From assembly GCA_018402095.1 (NCBI GenBank), contig JAGYJO010000028.1, positions 1 through 13,534 of the forward strand: a stretch of DNA of 13,534 nucleotides. The letters are read 5' to 3'. The stretch's first letter is position 1. Each line of letters opens with the position of its first letter. A program made the translations under genes and the position numbers. The notes below the pieces were generated by a model that searched no databases, had not been told where the DNA came from, and worked only from the letters and a program-made list of their open reading frames with translations. The DNA is from a bacterium (GTDB lineage Bacteria > Margulisbacteria > Marinamargulisbacteria > SXXA01). Positions 6,767-13,143 of the stretch are shown one piece after another.

Positions 6767-8321
6767 TATACGGCCCGAAGTGTCTGGATGTTTCCGGTTT
6801 CTGCGTCTGTGCCTGGAACGATGTTACAGACCACATTGGATCGAGAACAGGTACAAAATTGGCCGAAGGAACGCTGATCGTCTCGAGCGAAAAAATTTTC
6901 TGTGAAATTGCGAGATCCAGCGATGGTGGTTTTGCGCTCTGCTGTGCTAAATACGTCGATATCCCCACTAAGAAGCTGCGATGTTTGATGGTTCTATGCG
7001 GCGTGCAGGGATCGTCTGGGGTTACGCACGGAAAGTGCGCTATTGATTGCGAAAAAAGGTGTGGATTAGGATGGAACTCTGCCGAGACTCAGATAGAGCC
7101 ACTTCCTATTTGTTTACAACATTAGCCGGTGCTCACGTGGGTGGCACATCCACAGTAGACATCTGATGCAGGGTCCTCGCGCGGTCCTATTCCACTGTGA
7201 TTTTGCAAAAACAAGCCGTTTGTTGGAGCAGTTGCCAGAAACAGAAATGCGCAAGTATTCCCTGCTCTCTGTAGATAGATGTCAAAAGCAGGATCCTGGG
7301 TGATACCGTCATGGCGTTGTCATGATTTGTCTGATTGGCCATGTTTGGCGGGGAAGTGGCGCGTTTGTTGGGGTATGACCGTATCCCTGAAGTGCTGCCA
7401 GAATCGTTGGGTGCCGGTGACAGAACAAACGCCTTCAGGCGGTGGCCAGTTCAGGAATCATTTTGGGTCGCGTGGCTATCAGCAAGTCTACATTCTGATG
7501 GTGTCTCTGATTCAGAAAACGTATTCCGTTGCCGTCGGATGCCTTGTATAATACACAGCCGCGCTCGGACGCCAGTATTTTGCGTCGCTATTTGGTGCAG
7601 CTCTCTTTTAGGAGTAGCGGGACATCATCTTCACCAAGCGGCAGTCAGGCGTTTGCATTTTGAAGTGGGCAAGGTTTTGGCTATCGGAAACCGGTATGAA
7701 AACAAGGTGAGTGGGGTTTTGATTTATGGACCTTTGGCACACACCTACAAACAGAGCAAAAGCAGAAAGCAGGTAGTGTTTGGACTTTTGCCTACCTCAA
7801 AGGCTTGGTGGAAGGCTTTATAGAAAGACTTTGGCTGTGGATGTCGACTTCAGACCCTCGAAGTATCCCAGTATCATCCCTATACGAGTGCGGATATTTC
7901 TTCGGAGATGTCCTCATTCCCAGAGACAATGGAGCTGCGCATCCTGATGCGAGGCCTATGGTTTGGAAGAACGTGTAATAGGCTATATAAGCCTCAATTT
8001 AGCAGCTATAGCCAAGTTTGAGAAACCAATGCTTTTTCTTCCTTTTCACGGGTGCCGTCTACACGTCAGGATGTGCTGATGTTGGTAGACAAAAATCTCT
8101 CATATTGCGGACGTTGAAACTGAAATTAAGACGGCTTTGCCAAGAGAGTGATTTCTTATTACTGTTGATACCTACGAAGGCGCTTCGTTGGGGAAAATAA
8201 GAGTTTTAGCTTTGCTTTTGTTGTCGGGCCCTGAGAAAACCTTCCCATCCTGATGATGAAGTGAATGGTGCACGATCGTTTGTGACTCAGCTTCAAAGGC
8301 GCTTTTCTATTGGATTGCTAG
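6640..8321 (+). pseudogene. pheT: Continuation of pheT, scattered over all three frames
   Basis: PheT sequence continues co-linearly but changes frame many times. Recognisable pieces, in order, are TLWMQRRLAL near 6650; GGFA, then NIL and AAMFDGSMRRAGI near 6930-7010 (B3/B4); LRTES then RFEKGVD-like sequence near 7020-7070; IPSWRHD then EVARLLGYDRIPEVLPESL near 7300-7415 (B5 and start of the catalytic-like core); LHFEVGKV near 7655; and the C-terminal anticodon-binding domain as RQDVLMLVDKNLSY, then DVETEIKTAL, VDTYEGASLGENK, FAFVVGP and FVTQLQ near 8065-8305. The distance from the ATG to the tail (about 2350 bases, about 783 codons) is what an intact PheT needs. Gene loss with co-linear length is odd for an essential gene, so sequence error is a strong alternative. 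Confidence 0.8.
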
Positions 8322-8800
8322 TTGTGGCAGTGCATGCCAATGACACGCCCATCTTCATCATTAGGAGATCAAAGCAAGCTGAAGATGCCATCCTTTTTTT
8401 TTCAAAAGCAGCGTTCCTATGAAATGTTTCTCACCGATACAAGTGGCATGGGGTCAGACCTCACCCCGCTCACGGGTCAGGGAAAGATGAAAATCGCATT
8501 CCAATGTGCCAGTATTCTTATCACGCCGCTGAAAGCTATATCAAAATTGGTTTCCCGTGGATATAAAATTAGCGATTTGTAGAACAGTCGGCGATGCGAT
8601 GGCAGGAAAGGGTTTCACTCCGGCGGCGAAATCGTCCGTGTCATCACGCCTGGTACGAGGTGATGGCCATCGCGCCTTGGTTGAGAAAACAAACAACTAT
8701 CTCCGTTGCAGGTGTCCAACCACTATCCGATGCAAAAGGCAAAATCGCCTTCGCATCGAGATACAATCAACCAAGGGGTTCTGGCGCCAGCCACGAAGGG

Positions 8801-8828
8801 GATAAAAGGGCGCTAGCCCTTTGAGATC
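8801..8828. repeat. Palindromic element, copy 2, inside mutS region
   Basis: AAAGGGC (8805-8811), GCTA loop, GCCCTTT (8816-8822), flanked by GAT(A)/GAGATC. Seventeen bases, AAAGGGCGCTAGCCCTT, are identical to copy 3 ninety bases downstream. The + frame reads KRALAL then TGA. Confidence 0.75.
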
Positions 8829-8890
8829 CCAGTATCAGCGCAGCCAGTCACAACAGGTGTCAGCCCTATGAAACTGGCGATAGCCACCAG

Positions 8891-8947
8891 GATCAAAGGG
8901 CGCTAGCCCTTGCGGAACTACTAATGTGCTCGGCGCAGCCAGCACAT
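8891..8947. repeat. Palindromic element, copy 3, with companion hairpin, inside mutS region
   Basis: The first palindrome is AAGGGC-GCTA-GCCCTT (8896-8911). Twelve bases later is a second hairpin: ATGTGCT (8924-8930) pairs with AGCACAT (8941-8947), with an inner GGC-GCA-GCC and one bulged C. Copy 4 has the same two-hairpin order. The open + frame across both reads QRALALAELLMCSAQPAHV and stays open into SFLDISMAEF. A minor third hairpin, TGGC-GATA-GCCA, lies just before at 8875-8886. Confidence 0.75.
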
Positions 8948-9092
8948 GTTTGGTGGCGAAGCTTCCTCGATATTTCCATGGCGGAATTCGCGTTGAAGTA
9001 ATTTTCTGAAATAGACTTTCTCTCTTTATTGGATAACTTGGGCATGAAATTCTTTTAGATCCCTCATCGTCCTGCCAGGTAAAGTATGGGAT

Positions 9093-10970
9093 ATGCTCCA
9101 AAACAAAGTGGAGATGCTGCGTTGGCGTGATGCCCAAAAACGACTTTCCGAACAATTTGGAGAGCATCTCTTTTCGGGCATGGGGCTCCATGAAGTCGAG
9201 GCCGCCTTACCTGCGGCTTGGGCACTACTCAACTATGTTATGGTGACCCAAAAAGCCCAATTACCGCATATTACCAAGTTGCGCACTTTTGGTATGCAGC
9301 GTCATTTGTTTATGGACCGTGTGACAGTCCAAAACTTGGAGCTCATCCAGTCACGAACTGAAGCGGGTAAAAAAGGGACGCTTTTTGGGGTTTTGGATGA
9401 GACCCGTACGGCGATGGGCGGACGAAAACTCAAGCAACTGATTCAATATCCCTTGCTGGACCCCTTGCGTATTACGGCGCGGTTGGATGCGGTTGATGCC
9501 CTTTTTCAGGATCGGTTATCACGGGAAGAAATTCGGGATATTTTGGGGGGTGTTTACGATTTGGAACGGTTGGTGGGTCGGATTGTCTCTGATTACCAAC
9601 AGCCACGAGATTTACTCGCGTTAAAACAAACACTCGAAGCATTATCTGCATTGCCGTCTATATTGACGCATCTCACCGGTGAGCTATTTGTTCGCTACCA
9701 AGGGTTGTTTGCCCGTTTTTCAGAGCCTGGCAATCCGTATCAAGGGGTCATTCAACTGATCACAGATGCGATTGAAGATCCGGCACCGGCCAATTTGCGT
9801 GACACTGGGGTTATTCGGCCTGGGTTTCATCATGAACTGGATGCCTTGATTCACTCCTTTTCAGAGGTGCGCCTGTGGATACAAAATCTGGAAGCGTCTG
9901 AGCGTGAACGTACCGGAATCAAGACCTTGAAAGTAGGCTATACCCGTGTGTTTGGCTATTACATTGAAGTATCCAATGGCCAGTTGGACAAAGTGCCAGA
10001 CAATTATATTCGCAAACAAACGCTGACGAATGCCGAGCGATTTATTACCCCTGAGCTCAAAGAAAAAGAACATGTCTTGCTCACGGGTGAAGAACAACAA
10101 AAACAGTTGGAAGTGACGATTTATGGGCAAGTGGTTGCCCATATTGTCTCGGTGATTGCAGACCTACAAACCTTGGCGTCTGCGGTAGCTGAGCTGGATT
10201 GCCTGCAAGCGATGGCGACGGTGTCCATGCGGTTTGGCTATACGCGTCCTATTTTCACATCTGAAACGGGGACTTTGAAGTTCCTAGGGTCCCGACATCC
10301 TATTTTGGAGCGAGATACAGAGAAACCCTTTATTCCCAATGATATCGTCATGGACAAGGACTCACGGTTTTTGCTCATCACAGGGCCAAATATGGCGGGT
10401 AAATCGACCCTAATGCGTCAGGTTGCATTGACCGTTGTTTTGGCGCAGATGGGGTGTTTTGTGCCTGCCGATAGTGTAGAGCTATGCCCTGTTGATAAAC
10501 TCTTTACCCGTATTGGCGCCTTGGATAATTTGTATTTTGGACAATCTACTTTTATGGTGGAAATGTTGGAGACAGCGGCTATTTTGAACAATGCGACGGC
10601 TGAAAGTCTCATCGTTTTGGACGAGGTAGGGCGGGGTACCTCGACCTTTGATGGCATGAGCTTGGCCTGTGCCATTTCGACACATCTCTATGAAAAGACC
10701 CAAGCGCGTAGCATGTTTGCAACGCATTATCATGAATTGACCGTGCTAGCGGACCGTTTGCCTGCCTTGCATAATTTTTCTATGCAGATCCAAGAAACGG
10801 GTGATGATATTGTATTCACCCATCGCTTTGTACCTGGACCCGCGGACAAAAGCTACGGTATTCATGTTGCTAAAATGGCCGGTTTGCCAGAGGCGATTAT
10901 TCAAGATGCCACGGCGTTGTTGAGCGGATTTGAAGCCGAAGGCGTGCACTATTTGAGAGAAAGACCATGA
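9093..10970 (+). CDS. mutS: DNA mismatch repair protein MutS, intact part from domain II to the C-terminus
   Basis: This part covers about 625 residues from the first in-frame ATG. The MutS-like reading is already in this frame from about 9066 (LPGKVWDML), so 9093 is not a true start. It holds the connector domain, the core/lever domain (RRNLEL-like VQNLELIQSRTEAGKKGTLF, then DETRTAMGGRKLKQLIQYPL), the clamp (LKVGYTRVFGYYIEVSN), and the ABC-type ATPase: Walker A GPNMAGKST, signature region FGQSTFMVEMLETAAIL, Walker B LIVLDEVGRGTSTFDGM, and FATHYHEL. It ends soon after SYGIHVAKMAGLP. A dimer would bind mismatches and recruit MutL. No catalytic residue is missing in this part. The N-terminal mismatch-binding domain lies in the scrambled sequence upstream, so as written no functional MutS is made. 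Confidence 0.93.
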   Translation: MLQNKVEMLRWRDAQKRLSEQFGEHLFSGMGLHEVEAALPAAWALLNYVMVTQKAQLPHITKLRTFGMQRHLFMDRVTVQNLELIQSRTEAGKKGTLFGVLDETRTAMGGRKLKQLIQYPLLDPLRITARLDAVDALFQDRLSREEIRDILGGVYDLERLVGRIVSDYQQPRDLLALKQTLEALSALPSILTHLTGELFVRYQGLFARFSEPGNPYQGVIQLITDAIEDPAPANLRDTGVIRPGFHHELDALIHSFSEVRLWIQNLEASERERTGIKTLKVGYTRVFGYYIEVSNGQLDKVPDNYIRKQTLTNAERFITPELKEKEHVLLTGEEQQKQLEVTIYGQVVAHIVSVIADLQTLASAVAELDCLQAMATVSMRFGYTRPIFTSETGTLKFLGSRHPILERDTEKPFIPNDIVMDKDSRFLLITGPNMAGKSTLMRQVALTVVLAQMGCFVPADSVELCPVDKLFTRIGALDNLYFGQSTFMVEMLETAAILNNATAESLIVLDEVGRGTSTFDGMSLACAISTHLYEKTQARSMFATHYHELTVLADRLPALHNFSMQIQETGDDIVFTHRFVPGPADKSYGIHVAKMAGLPEAIIQDATALLSGFEAEGVHYLRERP

Positions 10971-11113
10971 CTATTTTAGGCTATGTTTTGCCATGCGGGA
11001 GCCAAAGGGCGATAGCCCTTTGGCTCCCAAATTGCTGCTCAGCGAAGCTGAGCGAAAGCCTGTTTTTTCGGGGGCTCCACCCCCGTAATAATTTGGGAGG
11101 TCTATTATGCTAA
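10967..11113 (+). CDS. Small ORF (48 aa) made largely of the palindromic element; doubtful
   Basis: ATG overlaps the mutS stop (ATGA) and the frame runs through palindrome copy 4, both following hairpins and the TPR gene's start codon. It reads MTILGYVLPC, then GSQRAIALWLPNCCSAKLSE, then SLFFRGLHPRNNLGG. There is no Shine-Dalgarno sequence apart from possible coupling to mutS. The QRAIAL...CSAKL part parallels the QRALAL...CSAQP reading of copy 3. It is probably not a gene but shows that the element is an open frame. Confidence 0.15.
   Translation: MTILGYVLPCGSQRAIALWLPNCCSAKLSESLFFRGLHPRNNLGGLLC
10997..11028. repeat. Palindromic element, copy 4: perfect 14-bp hairpin after mutS
   Basis: GGGAGCCAAAGGGC (10997-11010) and GCCCTTTGGCTCCC (11015-11028) are perfect complements around a GATA loop. 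It shares its core with copies 1-3. It could halt or protect the 3' end of the mutS transcript. There is no T-run directly after it, so it is not a classical intrinsic terminator. Confidence 0.9.
11037..11053. repeat. Second hairpin of the copy-4 cluster
   Basis: GCTCAGC pairs with GCTGAGC around a GAA loop (perfect 7-bp stem), eight bases after the main palindrome. It occupies the same relative place as the 8924-8947 hairpin of copy 3. A run of six T follows at 11063-11068, nine bases too far for a standard terminator. Confidence 0.8.
11069..11085. repeat. Third hairpin of the copy-4 cluster (G/C stem)
   Basis: CGGGGG pairs with CCCCCG around a CTCCA loop. It lies between the T-run and the TPR gene's ribosome binding site and parallels the G/C hairpin that follows copy 1 at 1851. 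Confidence 0.75.
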
Positions 11114-11454
11114 ATGTTCAACGTGCATCGGTGTCATTTGCCCCAGGTACAAAAACAGTTGATGGTCGAAATCAAACTCAGCGTATAGAAAAACAGATTA
11201 AAAGTTTAATGAAATCTGGCAAATTATTTCATGATGCTAAAAATATGGACAAAGCGATTGAATCGTATTCAGAGGCAATTGAAATTATAAATAATCTCTT
11301 AAATCCACAGGTATTTGATAAATTAAAGGCCATTGTTTTGGTTTTGCGTGGGAACGTATATAGGGAACAAAATCATAGAGATCTTGCGGCACAAGACTCT
11401 AAGGCCGCTTGCAAACTGGATCCTATATCTGCAATGTATCTCAGGATATACTAG
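11107..11454 (+). CDS. TPR-repeat protein, short; possibly the 5' half of a split gene
   Basis: It encodes 115 residues with a strong ribosome binding site (GGGAGG, six bases upstream). Two tetratricopeptide-like helix pairs are visible: SGKLFHDAKNMDKAIESYSE with AIEI (about residues 38-62), and LVLRGNVYREQNHRDLAAQD with SKAACKLDP (about 78-108). There is no signal peptide or membrane segment, so it would be a cytosolic or secreted protein-protein adaptor. It stops abruptly in SAMYLRIY right after the second repeat, at a point where the -1 frame opens into the next ORF (QDILEKRMLYKII). One lost base near 11440 would explain the break. Base composition is clearly more A+T-rich than mutS or rfbC (hand count about 30% G+C in bases 11221-11280), suggesting acquired DNA. 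Confidence 0.75.
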   Translation: MLNVQRASVSFAPGTKTVDGRNQTQRIEKQIKSLMKSGKLFHDAKNMDKAIESYSEAIEIINNLLNPQVFDKLKAIVLVLRGNVYREQNHRDLAAQDSKAACKLDPISAMYLRIY

Positions 11455-11462
11455 AGAAAAGA

Positions 11463-12599
11463 ATGCTATATAAAATTATTGCGGGCAATATGCCTCCATT
11501 TACTGTGTTTGAGAATATTGAGCTCTTCCGTGTTTTATCTATCCTAGAGGAACACCGTCAGATCCCTGGTAATCCATTTCAGGATGTACTGCAACCTCTT
11601 ATAGAACAATTGACAGATAGTGATGCCGTTCCCGTTTTTGTTTGGGAAAAGTTTTTGGGTTACACTAGTGTGTGTGATGAATATGCGATGACACTATCAT
11701 CGGTACTGACTAAAAAAATAGATGCAAACAATAATACAATTAAGGAATACTTGGAGCAAAGATTCAACGGGGATTTAGAGGATATCTTTTTAGATAGACC
11801 AAGCACTTCCAGTTATAGTGATCAAGACAGTAGTGGTAGTCGAGGTGCACATATTCCGCCAGCTGATTTTCTGGGCGTTATTAACCCTAAAAAAGAGGGT
11901 GATAATTTTTTAACACTAATGTATAGCGAGCCGCCTCACGATATACAGCAAAGCTCACAGATGATTTTTGGCGATAAACTGTATGGAAATCAAGAAAACA
12001 GAGATACCTTATTACCGGCGTTGCGAAAACAGTTTGGGGCTAATATTTTATACAGAGATGCATTCACTATTGATGAATACAATGCATTGTTAAATATTGA
12101 AGCTTTGTCTCTAGGGGAAAGAGACGTGTCGGATTTTAGACTGCCAGAAAATCACGACATCTCGCATCTTCAATCTATCGCTTTTAAGGCGTTTTCTATG
12201 AGAGTCTTAACAGAAAAAGGGAAGGTCTTTACCAATGATACACATGATAGAATCAAGAAGTCATGTAAACTAGGTATCGATTTTGTACGTGAAACAGGTC
12301 AAAAAATCCACTTCGTGTTGCCGGATGCTTCCCGCCTAGACCAAGAGGCTATTGTTTTGAAAACAGAGGGGAATGGTCAGTCTATAACGGCCTCGGAGCT
12401 TAGAAAAACATATAGAGAATGGGACCTTTTGTGTCACACGGTTGTGTTTTATCGGGAAGTAGTGAATAGAGAGTCTGATTCTGACCATTCCAGAAAATCT
12501 GAATTTTCCGCAAAAGTATTGGAACCTACAGCGGCACCTTGGGAAACAGACGCTGGCAGACAGCTTTGGTCTCAGTATGCCCATGAAAGAAAGCGTTAG
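11463..12599 (+). CDS. Hypothetical effector-like protein, possibly the C-terminal half of the TPR protein
   Basis: It has 378 residues from ATG 11463, nine bases after the preceding stop. The frame is open back to 11403 with a TTG at 11409, but neither start has a good ribosome binding site, so it depends on coupling or is a split gene. Three regions are seen: helical residues 1-115 (IIAGNMPPFTVFENIELF, then LEEHRQIPGNPFQDVL); a Ser-rich linker (DRPSTSSYSDQDSSGSRG); and a globular part with SIAFKAFSMRVLTEKGKV, KIHFVLPD, GQSITASELRKTYREWD, VVFYRE and, near the end, APWETDAGRQLW. As I remember, the combination I-H-F-x-L, ITA-x-ELR, F-Y and a terminal PW recurs in an uncharacterised module of candidate secreted effectors; this is unverified. 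No membrane segment or catalytic motif is recognised. It is A+T-rich like the TPR ORF. The stop lies one base before the rfbC start. Confidence 0.7.
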   Translation: MLYKIIAGNMPPFTVFENIELFRVLSILEEHRQIPGNPFQDVLQPLIEQLTDSDAVPVFVWEKFLGYTSVCDEYAMTLSSVLTKKIDANNNTIKEYLEQRFNGDLEDIFLDRPSTSSYSDQDSSGSRGAHIPPADFLGVINPKKEGDNFLTLMYSEPPHDIQQSSQMIFGDKLYGNQENRDTLLPALRKQFGANILYRDAFTIDEYNALLNIEALSLGERDVSDFRLPENHDISHLQSIAFKAFSMRVLTEKGKVFTNDTHDRIKKSCKLGIDFVRETGQKIHFVLPDASRLDQEAIVLKTEGNGQSITASELRKTYREWDLLCHTVVFYREVVNRESDSDHSRKSEFSAKVLEPTAAPWETDAGRQLWSQYAHERKR

Positions 12600-12600
12600 C

Positions 12601-13143
12601 ATGAAAATAATCCTTACAAAAATCCCAGATCTCGTCATCGTAGAACCCCGTATTTTTACCGATTCACGGGGCTATTTCTTCGAGTCGTTTAGCGAAAAAG
12701 CCTTTGCCGCTGCAGGCTTGCCCACCCAATTTGTCCAAGACAATCAAAGCTGTTCACAGCAAGGCACTTTGAGAGGGCTTCATTTTCAAAAATCTCCCCA
12801 CGGACAGGGGAAGCTTGTTCGGGTCCTGTCTGGTGCTATCTATGACGTGGCGGTCGACATTCGTCCCGGCTCCGCAACCTATGGCCAATGGGTGGGCGTG
12901 ACTCTCGATGCGATCAATCACCATATGTTTTATATTCCTCCAGGATTTGCCCACGGCTTTTATGTCACCAGTCCCGAAGCGGTGGTGACGTATAAATGTA
13001 CGACACCTTATCAGCCTGAAGCTGAAAGTGGGATTCGCTGGGATGACGCGATCCTAAATATTTCATGGCCTTGGGTAGAGGGTGCACCATTGGTGGTCTC
13101 CGAAAAAGACAAGCAGTGGGGAGGTTTCATCCATGTCGGATAA
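12601..13143 (+). CDS. rfbC: dTDP-4-dehydrorhamnose 3,5-epimerase
   Basis: This cupin-fold RmlC epimerises dTDP-4-keto-6-deoxyglucose at C3 and C5 in dTDP-L-rhamnose synthesis for surface polysaccharide. It has 180 residues from ATG 12601, the usual family length; the in-frame ATGs at 12577 and 12583 lie inside the upstream gene and add non-conserved residues. Conserved pieces are EPRIFTDSRGYFFESFS, FVQDNQSCSQQGTLRGLHFQ (catalytic His in RGLHFQ), VRVLSGAIYDVAVDIRPGS, YIPPGFAHGFYV (second His) and CTTPYQPEAESGIRWDD (catalytic Tyr region). rfbA, rfbB and rfbD are not in the window. G+C is much higher than in the preceding locus (hand count about 63% in 12841-12900). It overlaps the next gene by 11 bases. 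Confidence 0.95.
   Translation: MKIILTKIPDLVIVEPRIFTDSRGYFFESFSEKAFAAAGLPTQFVQDNQSCSQQGTLRGLHFQKSPHGQGKLVRVLSGAIYDVAVDIRPGSATYGQWVGVTLDAINHHMFYIPPGFAHGFYVTSPEAVVTYKCTTPYQPEAESGIRWDDAILNISWPWVEGAPLVVSEKDKQWGGFIHVG
13118..13124 (+). promoter_or_regulatory. Ribosome binding site of the pseudouridine synthase gene
   Basis: GGGGAGG inside the rfbC 3' end lies eight bases before ATG 13133 and fixes that start. Confidence 0.8.

Larger units (their letters stand above)
8334..9092 (+). pseudogene. mutS: Scattered 5' part of mutS
   Basis: MutS N-terminal domains can be followed across frames. FFFQ-x-x-SYEMFLTD near 8395-8440 is the mismatch-recognition loop, normally FYELF- or FYEMF-like; the Phe-x-Glu of the motif appears here as Tyr/Glu. 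KLVSRGYKI then ICxx follow near 8545-8580, AMAGKGF near 8595, EIVRVITPGT near 8629-8655, VEKTNNYL near 8680-8705, GVQPLSDAKGKIAFAS near 8710-8755, a DISTGEF-like piece, then EIDFLSLLDNLGM and LIVLPGKVWDML (9030-9095) leading into the clean part. The start is uncertain: ATG 8334 or 8340, just after the pheT tail. A palindromic element pair (about 8801-8947) interrupts it. If the frames were repaired, mutS would have about 880 codons, normal for the family. Confidence 0.78.
11024..11100 (+). promoter_or_regulatory. TPR-gene leader: strong ribosome binding site inside a possible long-range stem
   Basis: GGGAGG at 11095-11100 lies six bases before ATG 11107 and is the ribosome binding site. CTCCCAAATT (11024-11033) is a perfect 10-base complement of AATTTGGGAG (11090-11099), which contains most of that site. 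The same CTCCC (11024-11028) is also the closing arm of the perfect hairpin at 10997-11028, so the two folds exclude each other. The pairing is seen directly; a regulatory role is inference. Confidence 0.45.

Noticed and set aside
9861..10142. Antisense ORFs within clean genes (for example on the - strand of mutS and icd)
   Set aside because: They mirror strongly conserved coding sequence on the + strand, have no ribosome binding sites and show no recognisable domains.
10997..11068. Rho-independent terminator of mutS
   Set aside because: The stems are strong, but the T-run (11063-11068) is not adjacent to either hairpin, and a similar palindrome occurs inside mutS.
11403..11454. Programmed -1 frameshift joining the TPR ORF to the next ORF
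   Set aside because: The overlap has no slippery heptamer of the X-XXY-YYZ type and no obvious downstream structure. A lost base or simple coupling is more likely.
12577..12600. Longer rfbC start at ATG 12577
   Set aside because: It lies inside the preceding coding sequence and adds eight residues not seen in the family. ATG 12601 gives the standard length.
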